A stretch of DNA of 64,000 bases from positions 34,733,504-34,797,503 of the forward strand of contig OZ037765.1 in NCBI GenBank assembly GCA_964035545.1. Reading direction: 5' to 3'. The position numbers and the translations under genes were made by a program. Positions 1 to 11,500 of the stretch are shown piece by piece; within the stretch, counting starts at the first letter, position 1; every line of letters begins with the position of its first letter. The notes beneath the pieces are model-generated. The model saw only the letters and a list, made by a program, of their open reading frames with translations. It was not told where the DNA came from and searched no databases. The DNA comes from Bugula neritina (Eukaryota > Bryozoa > Gymnolaemata > Cheilostomatida > Bugulidae).

Positions 1-53
1 ATGCTGTAATATATATTACTATATAACACTATGTTAGATGCTGGATATCTCAG

Positions 54-3000
54 AAATGCCTCCAACCAGTAAAGAAGCCAAACGAAAGAAGAAACAGGAA
101 GGTAAGTGCATTACTTAGAGTAAGTATCAGATAGTAAGTATATTGCTTAGAGTAAGTATCATATAGTAAGTATATTACTTAGAGTATCAGATAGTAAGTA
201 TATTACTTAGAGTAAGTATCATATAGTAAGTATATTACTTAGAGTAAGTATCAGATAGTAAGTATATTACTTAGAGTAAGTATCAGATAGTAAGTATATT
301 ACTTAGAGTAAGTATCAGATAGTAAGTATATTACTTAGAGTAAGTATCAGATAGTAAGTATATCACTTAGAGTAAGTATTAGATAGTAAGTATATTACTT
401 AGAGTAAGTATCAGATAGTAAGTGCATCACTTAGAGTAAGTATCAGATAGTAAGTATATTACTTAGAGTAAGTATCAGATAGTAAGTATATCACTTAGAG
501 TAAGTATTATATAGTAAGTGTATTACTTAGAGTAAGTATCAGATAGTAAGTATATCACTTAGAGTAAGTATCAGATAGTAAGTATATTACTTAGAGTAAG
601 TATCAGATAGTAAGTATATTACTTAGAGTAAGTATCAGATAGTAAGTTCATATTCCGATGTGTAGAGCAAGAAGCTGCGGCTCAAATCAAGAAGGAAAAG
701 GAGGAAGCAGCTGCCGCGGAGAAGGCTGCTGCCGCTGCTAAGGTCACTCCAGACTATGCTGCCGGGCTGGGCACCAACTCCACTACCATCAAGGTATTCT
801 ACTGAATGTCATAATGTTATATCTATATATTATCTTATATACTATCTTATATACTATGTTGTATATTATATTATATATTATCTTGTATACTATGTTATTT
901 ATTATGTTATATATTATGTTTATATATTATGTTATATAATTATGTTATATAATTATGTTTATATATTTTATTATATATTATGTCATATATTATACTATAT
1001 ATTATGTTATATATTACTTGAATAGTCCGCAATGCCCCGAGGTCCGAGACCCAAAGCAGCTGCAGTTACCACGACCCCATCTTACTTGCCGAATATTTCT
1101 CCCCGACCCGTTGTGTCTGGTGAGTGGAACTCAGTCTAATATTCATGTTTAACTCAAGTAACAGCTGTATGCATTGCATTAAATAGTAGCTGACAACGTA
1201 AGCTATTTCTTACACCATTATTATTCTACTCTGCATTCAGCCAAAACCTGTGCTTTACTAAATTGTTTACATTATATAACCAATCAGCTAGTGAGTTTGG
1301 TCAGCCATATTGCTACCATCGCTATGGTTACAACACGATGCCATACTTCCACCATCTCCAACATCCAGGTCACAATTACTGAAAACTTTTATCTTCTTAC
1401 TTGTTCCAGTTTATGTTCCAGTTTTTTGTTCAGTTTTGTTGAGTTCATATTCATTATGCTAGTTTACATGTTATGTTTGCTGTTAACTTGAGAGGCTGTA
1501 ATAAGTAATGAAGTGCTTGGCTGACCAAGTTTGGTAGATTTTTAGACTTTGAAATGTTAGAAACACATCAACTAAAGCAAAATAAATATTTCATATTTAT
1601 TGATTATTCATGTAATGTGTCTATGTGTAATTTGGTGGGGTTACGTTGTGTATGTTAGTGCCCTGCTGTTACCAGCTACATGTATTGTAATGTTATATTA
1701 TGTTTTGTTTAGTGCCGTACGCAAGAGAGTTGTCTGCCCCACCATCATCCTCTGCTCTCCAGTCTCACACTCAGAGACCTGTACTCCACACGACACCTGT
1801 CATCCCATCTACTCAGAGTGTCAGAGTGAGAGCACCTGTTGCCGGCTATCAACTTGGAGGTGTCGCCAACTTCCAGCCCAGACCTGCCGCTAACTTCCAG
1901 ACGAGGCCGGCCATGCCAGCACCGCAGGCTATTATACGTCCTGCTGCAGCTCCTCAGCCAACCGGCCAATCAGCTTCAGCAGCAGTTACACCCTCGCAGA
2001 CAGCGGCTGCAGCAGCTGCAGCTGCCAAAAAGCCTCTGTCGCTTACGGTTAGTTTGATGGAGTTGCAGGTTGCTGCAGTGACTCACAGATATAGAAATAA
2101 GCAGCAGAAAGTTTGGGTAAATTTGTGGTGTTTCAGCATAGCCATTAATTTTAAAATATATTTATCTTGGCTAATGTTTTGTGTTACAGAAAGATCAAAT
2201 GATGGAAGCACAAGAAATGTTTAAGAATTCAAATAAAGTCACAAGACCCGAGAAGGCGTTGATACTGGGCTTTATGGCCGGATCTCGAGGTATCTACTCA
2301 TTCTTCTCAGTTACTCACTCTTCTCAGTCACTCACTTTTCTCAGTCACTCACTCTTCTCAGTTACTCACTTTCAGTTACTCACTCCCCTCAGCTACTCGC
2401 TCACACTACCCCCCAGTTGCTCTCACCCTTGGCCTTGCATGTCACCAGTTATGTTTCTCTGCAGATAGAGAATAAATTTTCCCCCTAACCTTCCTCTCAT
2501 CCATACTGAGTGAGATTTGAAAAGCTGTGCCTTGTTATACATTACTTGTGCTCTCTGCATGTCCACTTGTGCTCTCTGCATGTCCACTTGTGCTCTCTGC
2601 ATGTCCACTTGTGCTCTCTGCATGTCCACTTGTGCTCTCTGCATGTCCACTTGTGCTCTCTGCATGTCCACTTGTGCTCTCTGCATGTCCACTTGTGCTC
2701 TCTGCATGTCCACTTGTGCTCTCTGCATGTCCACTTGTGCTCTCTGCATGTCCACTTGTGCTCTCTGCATGTCCACTTGTGCTCTCTGCATGTCCACTTG
2801 TGCTCTCTGCATGTCCACTTGTGCTCTCTGCATGTCCACTTGTGCTCTCTGCATGTCCACTTGTGCTCTCTGCATGTCCACTTGTGCTCTCTGCATGTCC
2901 ACTTGTGCTCTCTGCATGTCCACTTGTGCTCTCTGCATGTCCACTTGTGCTCTCTGCATGTCCACTTGTGCTCTCTGCATGTCCACTTGTGCTCTCTGCA

Positions 3001-5061
3001 TGTCCACTTGTGCTCTCTGCATGTCCACTTGTGCTCTCTGCATGTCCACTTGTGCTCTCTGCATGTCCACTTGTGCTCTCTGCATGTCCACTTGTGCTCT
3101 CTGCATGTCCACTTGTGCTCTCTGCATGTCCACTTGTGCTCTCTGCATGTCCACTTGTGCTCTCTGCATGTCCACTTGTGCTCTCTGCATGTCCACTTGT
3201 GCTCTCTGCATGTCCACTTGTGCTCTCTGCATGTCCACTTGTGCTCTCTGCATGTCCACTTGTGCTCTCTGCATGTCCACTTGTGCTCTCTGCATGTCCA
3301 CTTGTGCTCTCTGCATGTCCACTTGTGCTCTCTGCATGTCCACTTGTGCTCTCTGCATGTCCACTTGTGCTCTCTGCATGTCCACTTGTGCTCTCTGCAT
3401 GTCCACTTGTGCTCTCTGCATGTCCACTTGTGCTCTCTGCATGTCCACTTGTGCTCTCTGCATGTCCACTTGTGCTCTCTGCATGTCCACTTGTGCTCTC
3501 TGCATGTCCACTTGTGCTCTCTGCATGTCCACTTGTGCTCTCTGCATGTCCACTTGTGCTCTCTGCATGTCCACTTGTGCTCTCTGCATGTCCACTTGTG
3601 CTCTCTGCATGTCCACTTGTGCTCTCTGCATGTCCACTTGTGCTCTCTGCATGTCCACTTGTGCTCTCTGCATGTCCACTTGTGCTCTCTGCATGTCCAC
3701 TTGTGCTCTCTGCATGTCCACTTGTGCTCTCTGCATGTCCACTTGTGCTCTCTGCATGTCCACTTGTGCTCTCTGCATGTCCACTTGTGCTCTCTGCATG
3801 TCCACTTGTGCTCTCTGCATGTCCACTTGTGCTCTCTGCATGTCCACTTGTGCTCTCTGCATGTCCACTTGTGCTCTCTGCATGTCCACTTGTGCTCTCT
3901 GCATGTCCACTTGTGCTCTCTGCATGTCCACTTGTGCTCTCTGCATGTCCACTTGTGCTCTCTGCATGTCCACTTGTGCTCTCTGCATGTCCACTTGTGC
4001 TCTCTGCATGTCCACTTGTGCTCTCTGCATGTCCACTTGTGCTCTCTGCATGTCCACTTGTGCTCTCTGCATGTCCACTTGTGCTCTCTGCATGTCCACT
4101 TGTGCTCTCTGCATGTCCACTTGTGCTCTCTGCATGTCCACTTGTGCTCTCTGCATGTCCACTTGTGCTCTCTGCATGTCCACTTGTGCTCTCTGCATGT
4201 CCACTTGTGCTCTCTGCATGTCCACTTGTGCTCTCTGCATGTCCACTTGTGCTCTCTGCATGTCCACTTGTGCTCTCTGCATGTCCACTTGTGCTCTCTG
4301 CATGTCCACTTGTGCTCTCTGCATGTCCACTTGTGCTCTCTGCATGTCCACTTGTGCTCTCTGCATGTCCACTTGTGCTCTCTGCATGTCCACTTGTGCT
4401 CTCTGCATGTCCACTTGTGCTCTCTGCATGTCCACTTGTGCTCTCTGCATGTCCACTTGTGCTCTCTGCATGTCCACTTGTGCTCTCTGCATGTCCACTT
4501 GTGCTCTCTGCATGTCCACTTGTGCTCTCTGCATGTCCACTTGTGCTCTCTGCATGTCCACTTGTGCTCTCTGCATGTCCACTTGTGCTCTCTGCATGTC
4601 CACTTGTGCTCTCTGCATGTCCACTTGTGCTCTCTGCATGTCCACTTGTGCTCTCTGCATGTCCACTTGTGCTCTCTGCATGTCCACTTGTGCTCTCTGC
4701 ATGTCCACTTGTGCTCTCTGCATGTCCACTTGTGCTCTCTGCATGTCCACTTGCACTGCTCACCCTATCTTGTGTTCAGAATTATATTAAAGGAACACGA
4801 ATCTCAAATATTTCGGGATTATTACGGTTTTTGTCAGTTAGTTTTACTTTTTAAACTTCCTGTGTTACAGAAAACCCGTGCCCCCAGCAAGGTCACATTG
4901 TTAATATACGACTAAGTGAAAAAGTGGAACCAGTGCGGTTGCAAGATAATTCCATAAGGGAGGTGCTCAGTGAGACGTTCTTCCAGATGAACTACGAAAC
5001 TGGTGAATGGCGACGAATAAAGAAGTTCAAGGAGCCGCCACAGACTGTGACCCAGTCATGA
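54..5061 (+). CDS. NELFA: NELF-A, C-terminal part (5' end outside window)
   Basis: Subunit of the four-part NELF complex, which holds RNA polymerase II in promoter-proximal pausing in the nucleus. Six coding exons join in phase with no internal stop: 54-101, 666-793, 1026-1119, 1713-2047, 2190-2289 and 4871-5061 (TGA at 5059-5061), giving about 297 residues. The C-terminal block is diagnostic: the exon at 2190 encodes QEMFKNSNKVTRPEKALILG followed by a FMAGSR-type motif, and the last exon continues with ENPC, the arrangement I recall from vertebrate NELF-A. Upstream exons encode a Lys/Glu/Ala-rich helix and a Pro/Ala-rich disordered linker, as expected for the NELF-A tentacle. The N-terminal NELF-C-binding domain must lie upstream of the window. 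The exon at 54 follows an acceptor AG, so its ATG at 56 is not taken as the start. Introns after the 101, 793 and 2289 donors hold tandem or TA-rich repeats. Confidence 0.93.
102..648. repeat. 32-bp tandem repeat starting at a NELFA 5' splice site
   Basis: About 17 copies of a 32-bp unit fill this NELFA intron from its first base. Each unit contains two donor-like stretches (agtaagtat), so the array is a run of strong 5' splice-site look-alikes. It ends just before the acceptor of the exon at 666. Confidence 0.9.
806..1018. repeat. TA-rich degenerate repeat (NELFA intron)
   Basis: Short TATATTATGTTA-like units fill the intron between the exons ending at 793 and starting at 1026. Confidence 0.75.
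2300..2400. repeat. Short tandem repeat of ttctcagtcactcactc type
   Basis: Five to six imperfect copies of a unit of about 17 bp begin some 10 bases downstream of the NELFA donor at 2289/2290. Confidence 0.7.
2544..4755. repeat. 21-bp minisatellite, about 105 near-identical copies
   Basis: A 2.2 kb array in the last NELFA intron with core ctctgcatgtcc and period 21. I saw no internal variant; only the edges differ. Because 21 is a multiple of three and the unit lacks stops, all six frames stay open across it. The resulting 740-800-residue reading frames are artefacts and are not annotated as genes. Confidence 0.97.
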
Positions 5062-5577
5062 AATGTTCTCATAGTGTATTATATTGTTTATTGTACATTG
5101 GAAAGCATGTAAATTTATTTTTATTCTCATTGTATATAAGTTATATAGTGATCACAGATTCCAAGGTATATGAATAGTGTAGGCTATTGTATTGTATTCA
5201 ACACATATTTTTCTATCTACATAACATTGTAATATTATTAAACTAACCATACAAAAATTATCTAATATATTATTGTAATATTATTTATACACACAAATAA
5301 TTCCCAAGAGTTGAATGTGAGATACTGATAGTCTACGACATGAGCGTGGAAAATGGACGGGCTAAACTCAGTAGTAACTGATTAATCAATATGATTTAAA
5401 AAATAACACAGGAAAAAACCAATAAATAAAAATAATTTCAAGATTCTCACTAAGCAGTGGTATAAACTAAAACTTGAACAGGGCACTAAACCAATTGGAC
5501 TCTCTTCATATAAAGATGAATCCACATAACCTAATATCCTTGATAGACATTTACTAGTTGAGAGTGAGTTGTTAGCC
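5062..5577. other. Convergent intergenic gap between NELFA and CC2D2A
   Basis: 516 bp separate the NELFA stop from the CC2D2A stop on the other strand. Possible NELFA poly(A) signals are ATTAAA at 5237-5242 and AATAAA at 5421-5426. Possible CC2D2A signals read as tttatt on this strand at 5087-5092 and 5114-5119. If these are used, the two 3' UTRs overlap. Nothing else seen. Confidence 0.5.
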
Positions 5578-8500
5578 TTAGTACCTCAGTCTCTCCAGTG
5601 ACGCCACATATATCCATATACTGTACACGGAGTTGGGGTAAGGGTGTACGTGCACTGCCAGGGCAAACTCTACACCAGGAGTATCATTCTCCCACACACC
5701 AGTAGCGTAGACCGTGTTGGCGATGGACTCGTTGTCCGTGTAGGGCATGTTGAGTGTGAATCCAGACAGCTGCAAAATAGTAGGTATACAGTGATCAGTA
5801 TAACTAACCTAGTAGTAGTATAACTAACCTAGAAGTAATATTACTAACCTAGTGGTAGTATAACTAGCTTAGTAGTAGTAAAACTAACCTAGTAGTAGTA
5901 GTATAACTAACCTAGTAGTAGTATAAGTAACCTAGTAGTAGTATAACTAACCTAGTAGTAGTATAACTAACCTAGTAGTAACATTACTAACCTTGTAATT
6001 ACTAGCAACATTTTCCAATTCTCTGCTGTGCAGATTGTTGGCTTCTTTACCTTTATTCGACTCCAACCTAACAAACAGAGACTGGATATAGCAACACATC
6101 TGTATTCTGTAGAAATACTTGTCTGTTCACAACTTTTGTAGTTCTCTTGCAGTTAATTTAATCAACTCACACTTGCTAACAGACTGGTTGGCCCAACGAA
6201 TGGTTTTATAAATTATTGAATACACGGGACTCATAGATTCGAACCAACATTCTAATAATATATCCCAATTCTAACAACACTGAGTTAGTTGTCTGATAGA
6301 GAGAGTGGATCCAGACCTGCCCCTAAAGGGGAGGGGGAATTACACGTACCCGGTGAGCAGATGTCTGAACGTCTGCATGTTGTTCCTGTTCCACCGAGTC
6401 ACGTCACGCGGCCGCCACGACTTCTCAAACTTATCTTTCAAATACTGTTCGATACGCTCTTGCAGGTCTCGCACCGACTCTCTGTCTGTCTCAAAGTATA
6501 GCAGATTCTCGGGCTACAAAGGTACAGAGAAAGGAGGTCACATTGGTGGAAAAAAGACTACCAAACTAACAAACTATATTATATAATACACTATACACTG
6601 TCACACCTGCACTGTAGGAAGACCAGGGTTGGGGAAAGAGGAAGTGAAGAAAGGTTTCCAAGCCTTTGCGTTGTTTGTGTCAAACGTCATGCGACTAGGC
6701 TGGTTGAACTTCTGTATGTTTCCCCAAATCTAGATAAATACATACATTATACTTTGTATATACAGAGTAAGGTGTAATCTACAGAAATACAGAGTAAGGT
6801 GTAATCTACAGATATACAGAGTAAGGTGTAATCTATAGATATACAGAGTAAGGTGTAACCTACAGATATACAGAGTAAGGTGTAATATAAACTTACATTT
6901 TTGTCGTTAATCAAACAACCGATACTTTTCAGAGGGGAGAAAATATCAGTAGACTTATACTTCTCGCCTTTCATTGCATTCCAGATCCACACATCTTTAC
7001 CGTCCTTTACCAGGGTGTATGCAGTGATGCCTTCTGGGATGGCAGTGCCTGCAGATAACATCACATGAGTTGTTCTGCAGTAGTGAGGTATTTCATACAA
7101 CGTGGGAAACATAATGGTGTAGGTAGGGCGGCCGTGACCACGTCCCGCAAAGTGGCCAGAGAAGTGTTAGATCCTCACCTACACACAGATACGCATCTTG
7201 CTGGAGGAACAGGAAGTAGTTTGTGAGGAGTACGGCGTGTTCTTCCTCGTCTCCCGTCAACATCTGCAGGAATTGCTACAACCAGAGAACACAGTCTACA
7301 CAGTATATTAATATATAACAGAGAACACAGGCTACACAGTATATTAATATATAACAGAGAACACAGTCTACACAGTATACTAATATATAACAGAGAACAC
7401 AGTCTACACAGTATATTAATAGATAACAGAGAACACAGTCTACACAGTATATTAATATATAACAGAGAACACAGTCTACACAGTATATTAATATATAACA
7501 GAGAACACAGTCTACAGAGTATATTAATATATAACAGAGAACACAGTCTACACAGTATATTAATATATAACAGAGAACACAGTCTACACAGTATATTAAT
7601 ATATAACAGAGAACACAGTCTACAGAGTATATTAATATATAACAGAGAACACAGTCTACACAGTATATTAATATATAACAGAGAACACAGTCTACACAGT
7701 ATATTAATATATAACAGAGAACACAGTCTACACAGTATATTAATATATAACAGAGAACACAGTCTACAGAGTATATTAATATATAACAGAGAACACAGTC
7801 TACAGAGTATATTAATATATAACAGAGAACACAGTCTACACAGTATATGTGACCAGTCGCGACAAAACCGGGGATGTGGCGGCGTTTATAAAGTGTAGTA
7901 AATGAAGGTTTAATTTGGAAATACTTAAATTTGAAATTAATTTCCAATTTTTAGATTTTGAACTTTTCTAATACAAAAAAATCCAAGGATTTCAAAAATC
8001 ATACTTTCGTAAGCATTTGATGATTTCTTCAGCTCTAAAATTGCATTTAAAGTTGGTAACTAAGGCATTCAATTTTTTAAATGATGAAAAAATTGCGAAG
8101 TTATGAAATAAAGGAAGAAGACAATTTTAGTCATTTTTATAGCATGAGATCTTGCAAATTTATTTGTTATCAAATGAATTTAGCTTACACCCCTTTCTTC
8201 GTATTGTCAGAAGCATCATATTTAAAATCCAAGGCTAGTTTTAGGTTTTCATCGTGCTCCATCCAAAGTTAGCTTTTAAGTTACTGAGCTGTTTTGCCCT
8301 TTGGTGATAAATGCTGAACTTAATCTTTATCTTTAGCGTTCAAGCTTGAAAATCACAACAAAACAGGTAATTATAGTCAAAACAATCATTTACGCTACTA
8401 ACTTAGAATTGTTGCCAGGATAATTTGTAGTTATCAATTTATTAATATTTATACTATCACTAGGACTCAAGGAATATGTCTATTGACTCCATTCTATTCT

Positions 8501-11500
8501 ATACTAGACTAGTAGTACTAGTAACTATTTAAATGACTCTCACTATGACTCACATTTTGAGGTATGGTCACTCATAATGATAATCATAATGAATATCATT
8601 CATGATTTACTGATACTGGTATTTGGTAGTAAAACCAAATGTAGCTCATTAATATTAATAATAATAGTATAAGTAATTAATAATTATAAATTCACCATTT
8701 GAGTCTGACTCTGAGTTTCGCCTTCGGTCTTAAAACTTGATACTCATACTGATAGTATTATATTTATTGATTTATTCTATAGTTGATATTTCAATTTACA
8801 TTGGACTTACTCTTAGTAACTTTTAGCCTCTGTCTTAGATTTTGTCAATACAGTTACTGATTACTATTACTATTGTTATAGTTTTCTGATTTAGGGTTGA
8901 TGTGCCACCAAGAGAGTCTATTTAACACTAGAGAAACTTCACCAGTTAAGTCGAGTAGATATTGTTATATTTAATACAAGAATACATAATAAAATCCAAT
9001 GTACAACAGTAATGATACGCACGTCTATTTAATTTACAGCACTATCCTCAACTGAGCTAGTAGCGCGAAGCGGCTACTATTACTAATAAAACAGCTTAGC
9101 TAATTGGCTAATACATTGTTCCGGGTCAATACGCAACCTCGCGTATTGTGTTGCTGGTAGCTCCACGAGCCACCACACTGCCCCCTCCAGCAGAAAGCCC
9201 ACTTTCTGATAAAATAAGATTCACATAAAAACGTATACTTCGTTGTGTGGGGGTAAGAGAACAGTATAAAAGTATATAAAAAAAACAACAACTGGTAAAA
9301 ATATACAGGTATATATAACGTGCACTAAGTAATAAGCAAGAGAAGGTCCTATCTACATATAGAGTACGTGCCACCATTACGGTAGGGAATGCCACAGAGA
9401 GGTAGGGGAATGAGTAGTAGGGAGTTGCAGGTAGACTCGAGTTAACTGCGGGCCGCACGCTTCATGCGTTTAATAGACTCCTGTAAATATTTGAGTTCAC
9501 TGGAGGCTGCCTGTATCCGTGGGGCCAGCCTGTACACTTCTTGCTCCAAGTCATGCGCCCTAGCTTCTACCTCACGTAGGTTACGGGCCCAGGGGGACGA
9601 GCGAGAGGAAGTTGGCTGCCTGTGTCGTTTCCGCTCTGAGGATGGAAGAGGAGGAGGAAGTGTATACGCATTTGTGTCTACTCTCTGTAGTACGACACGA
9701 GGAAAGGTATGCGGCATGCGTATAGGACTGTGAGGTGGAGAGTTAGCAGACTGTGTAGGTTTATCTGCGGCTCCAGAAATGATGGGTCGCGGGGAAGGGA
9801 AGCCTTGCTCCAGGCGAGATAGCCGAGCTGAGTCAGTGATGAGTGGTTTGATGGCGTTGAGAAAGGCAGGATATGATGATTCGTCTACTTCATAGACATG
9901 TCCTTGATAGCACTGCATAGTACGTTGGTGCCGCAGTAGGTAATCACGATTATAGCTATATTCTCCGCAAGGGCAGAAAGTGGTGATGTAGTGCTGCGGC
10001 AAGTGCACCTTTAGTCTGCGGTGGGTTGTGAATCGCTGCTGGCAGAGGTTGCATTCACGATTACTCTCACCTCCTTGATGGGTCCTGATTTCTCTCTCTG
10101 TGGCAGGGGTAATCCAGTTGGAGGTTGCTTCCAACTGGGGTGGTAGTTGCCTGGTGGTAGGAGTTGTTGGGGCCGGCTCTGGGTCCCATGCCATCTCTAG
10201 AGAAGGCATGTCCGTAGAGACGGGTGCGAGTGTGTCTACAAAAGTAGAATTATTGTTAGATCGCGGTGGATCTTTACAACATAATTCTAGTGACTGTCGA
10301 CCGTTGCTAGCCTGAGAGTCACAGCTTTTGGAATGCACTCGAGGAACTGATGAATCATGTGTGGACTGACCAAGAACAGTGTCTAGCTCCAGGTCTAACA
10401 GACCGTCGGCCATTACAGTGTCTTCATCGTCATTCACATGAAACGTGGTTCCCAGTAATTCTGATTCAATCTGCTGAATTAGTTCAGAATTTACTGGCAT
10501 CGAGCCCGTTTCCATGAATAGGAATACAAGACTTATACTGGCTTACCTGGGAACTCGGTATTAATGTCCATACTCAACGTTCTTGGTAAGGTTGGAGCTG
10601 GTTGTGGGATACGTCTGCCTTTGGCGATGTCAGCATAAGAAAAGGCTGAGCATCGTTTCTGAGGCACGAGGTCGGAACTATTTGCTTTACGCGCATTAAT
10701 TCCTCCCACTATTCCGCCCTCGCAAAAGTTGATATTTGCGTGGGGTTCACAACTCCAACATTTTATCGTACGGTTTTCCCCTAGACTTTCATATGCGCCG
10801 CTTCTAATGCAGTCACATATGAAGTCTTTCAAATACGGTGGGGGTTTCCTCGTACGCTGTCCCCTTTCTAGGGGGGTGACACGCTTGCCGGTTCGTTAGT
10901 AGGGGCCTCAAATGGCGTCTCTACTTCACCGTTAGTGGTCACCTCTTCTTGTTCTCCGGATGGAGCCCCTCCCTCCGTGGGGGTTTGCACTTCCGGAACC
11001 GGCTCGGTTTCTGGAAGTGATGGAATTAGACTTGGCGGTGGCGGACACGCTTCTGTTGACAAAAGCTGCCGCTCCTCTCTCACCAAGTTTTCCTCCCGCG
11101 GTATGACCACTTCGTATTCAGGTCCATGCCGCCGTCGCCCGCGCGTCGTTGTCTGCCTCCTGGGCTCTAACAACGGGGGGGCTCCTCCCACTCCGTCAGG
11201 GCTAGCCCAATACGGTTTCAAGCGAGACTCATTCTGGATAGACACCTGTCCTGAGCGCTCAATCTTGTACGTATGATTGGGCATAGCCTCGACGACCACG
11301 TAGGGGCCTACGAACTTAGGCTTCAGTTTATCAGCCTGTCCGCGGCGCCTACGGTAATTGACCATCCACACCTTATCTCCTCTTTGATAGAGGGGTGGTT
11401 CATCGGAATCTTCGTGCCGCACCTTCCACTGCTGTTGACGCAGTATCTCGTGTGCGGCCTTCATCCGTTCCACTAGTTCACTGGCATACTCGTGGACTGA

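Noticed and set aside
2423-4915. Several 740-800-residue repetitive reading frames on both strands
   Set aside because: They are the six translations of a stop-free 21-bp unit inside a NELFA intron.
9100-9458. Two further minus-strand frames between ORF3 and the 3' LTR
   Set aside because: They overlap the LTR and the end of ORF3 and have no coding character.
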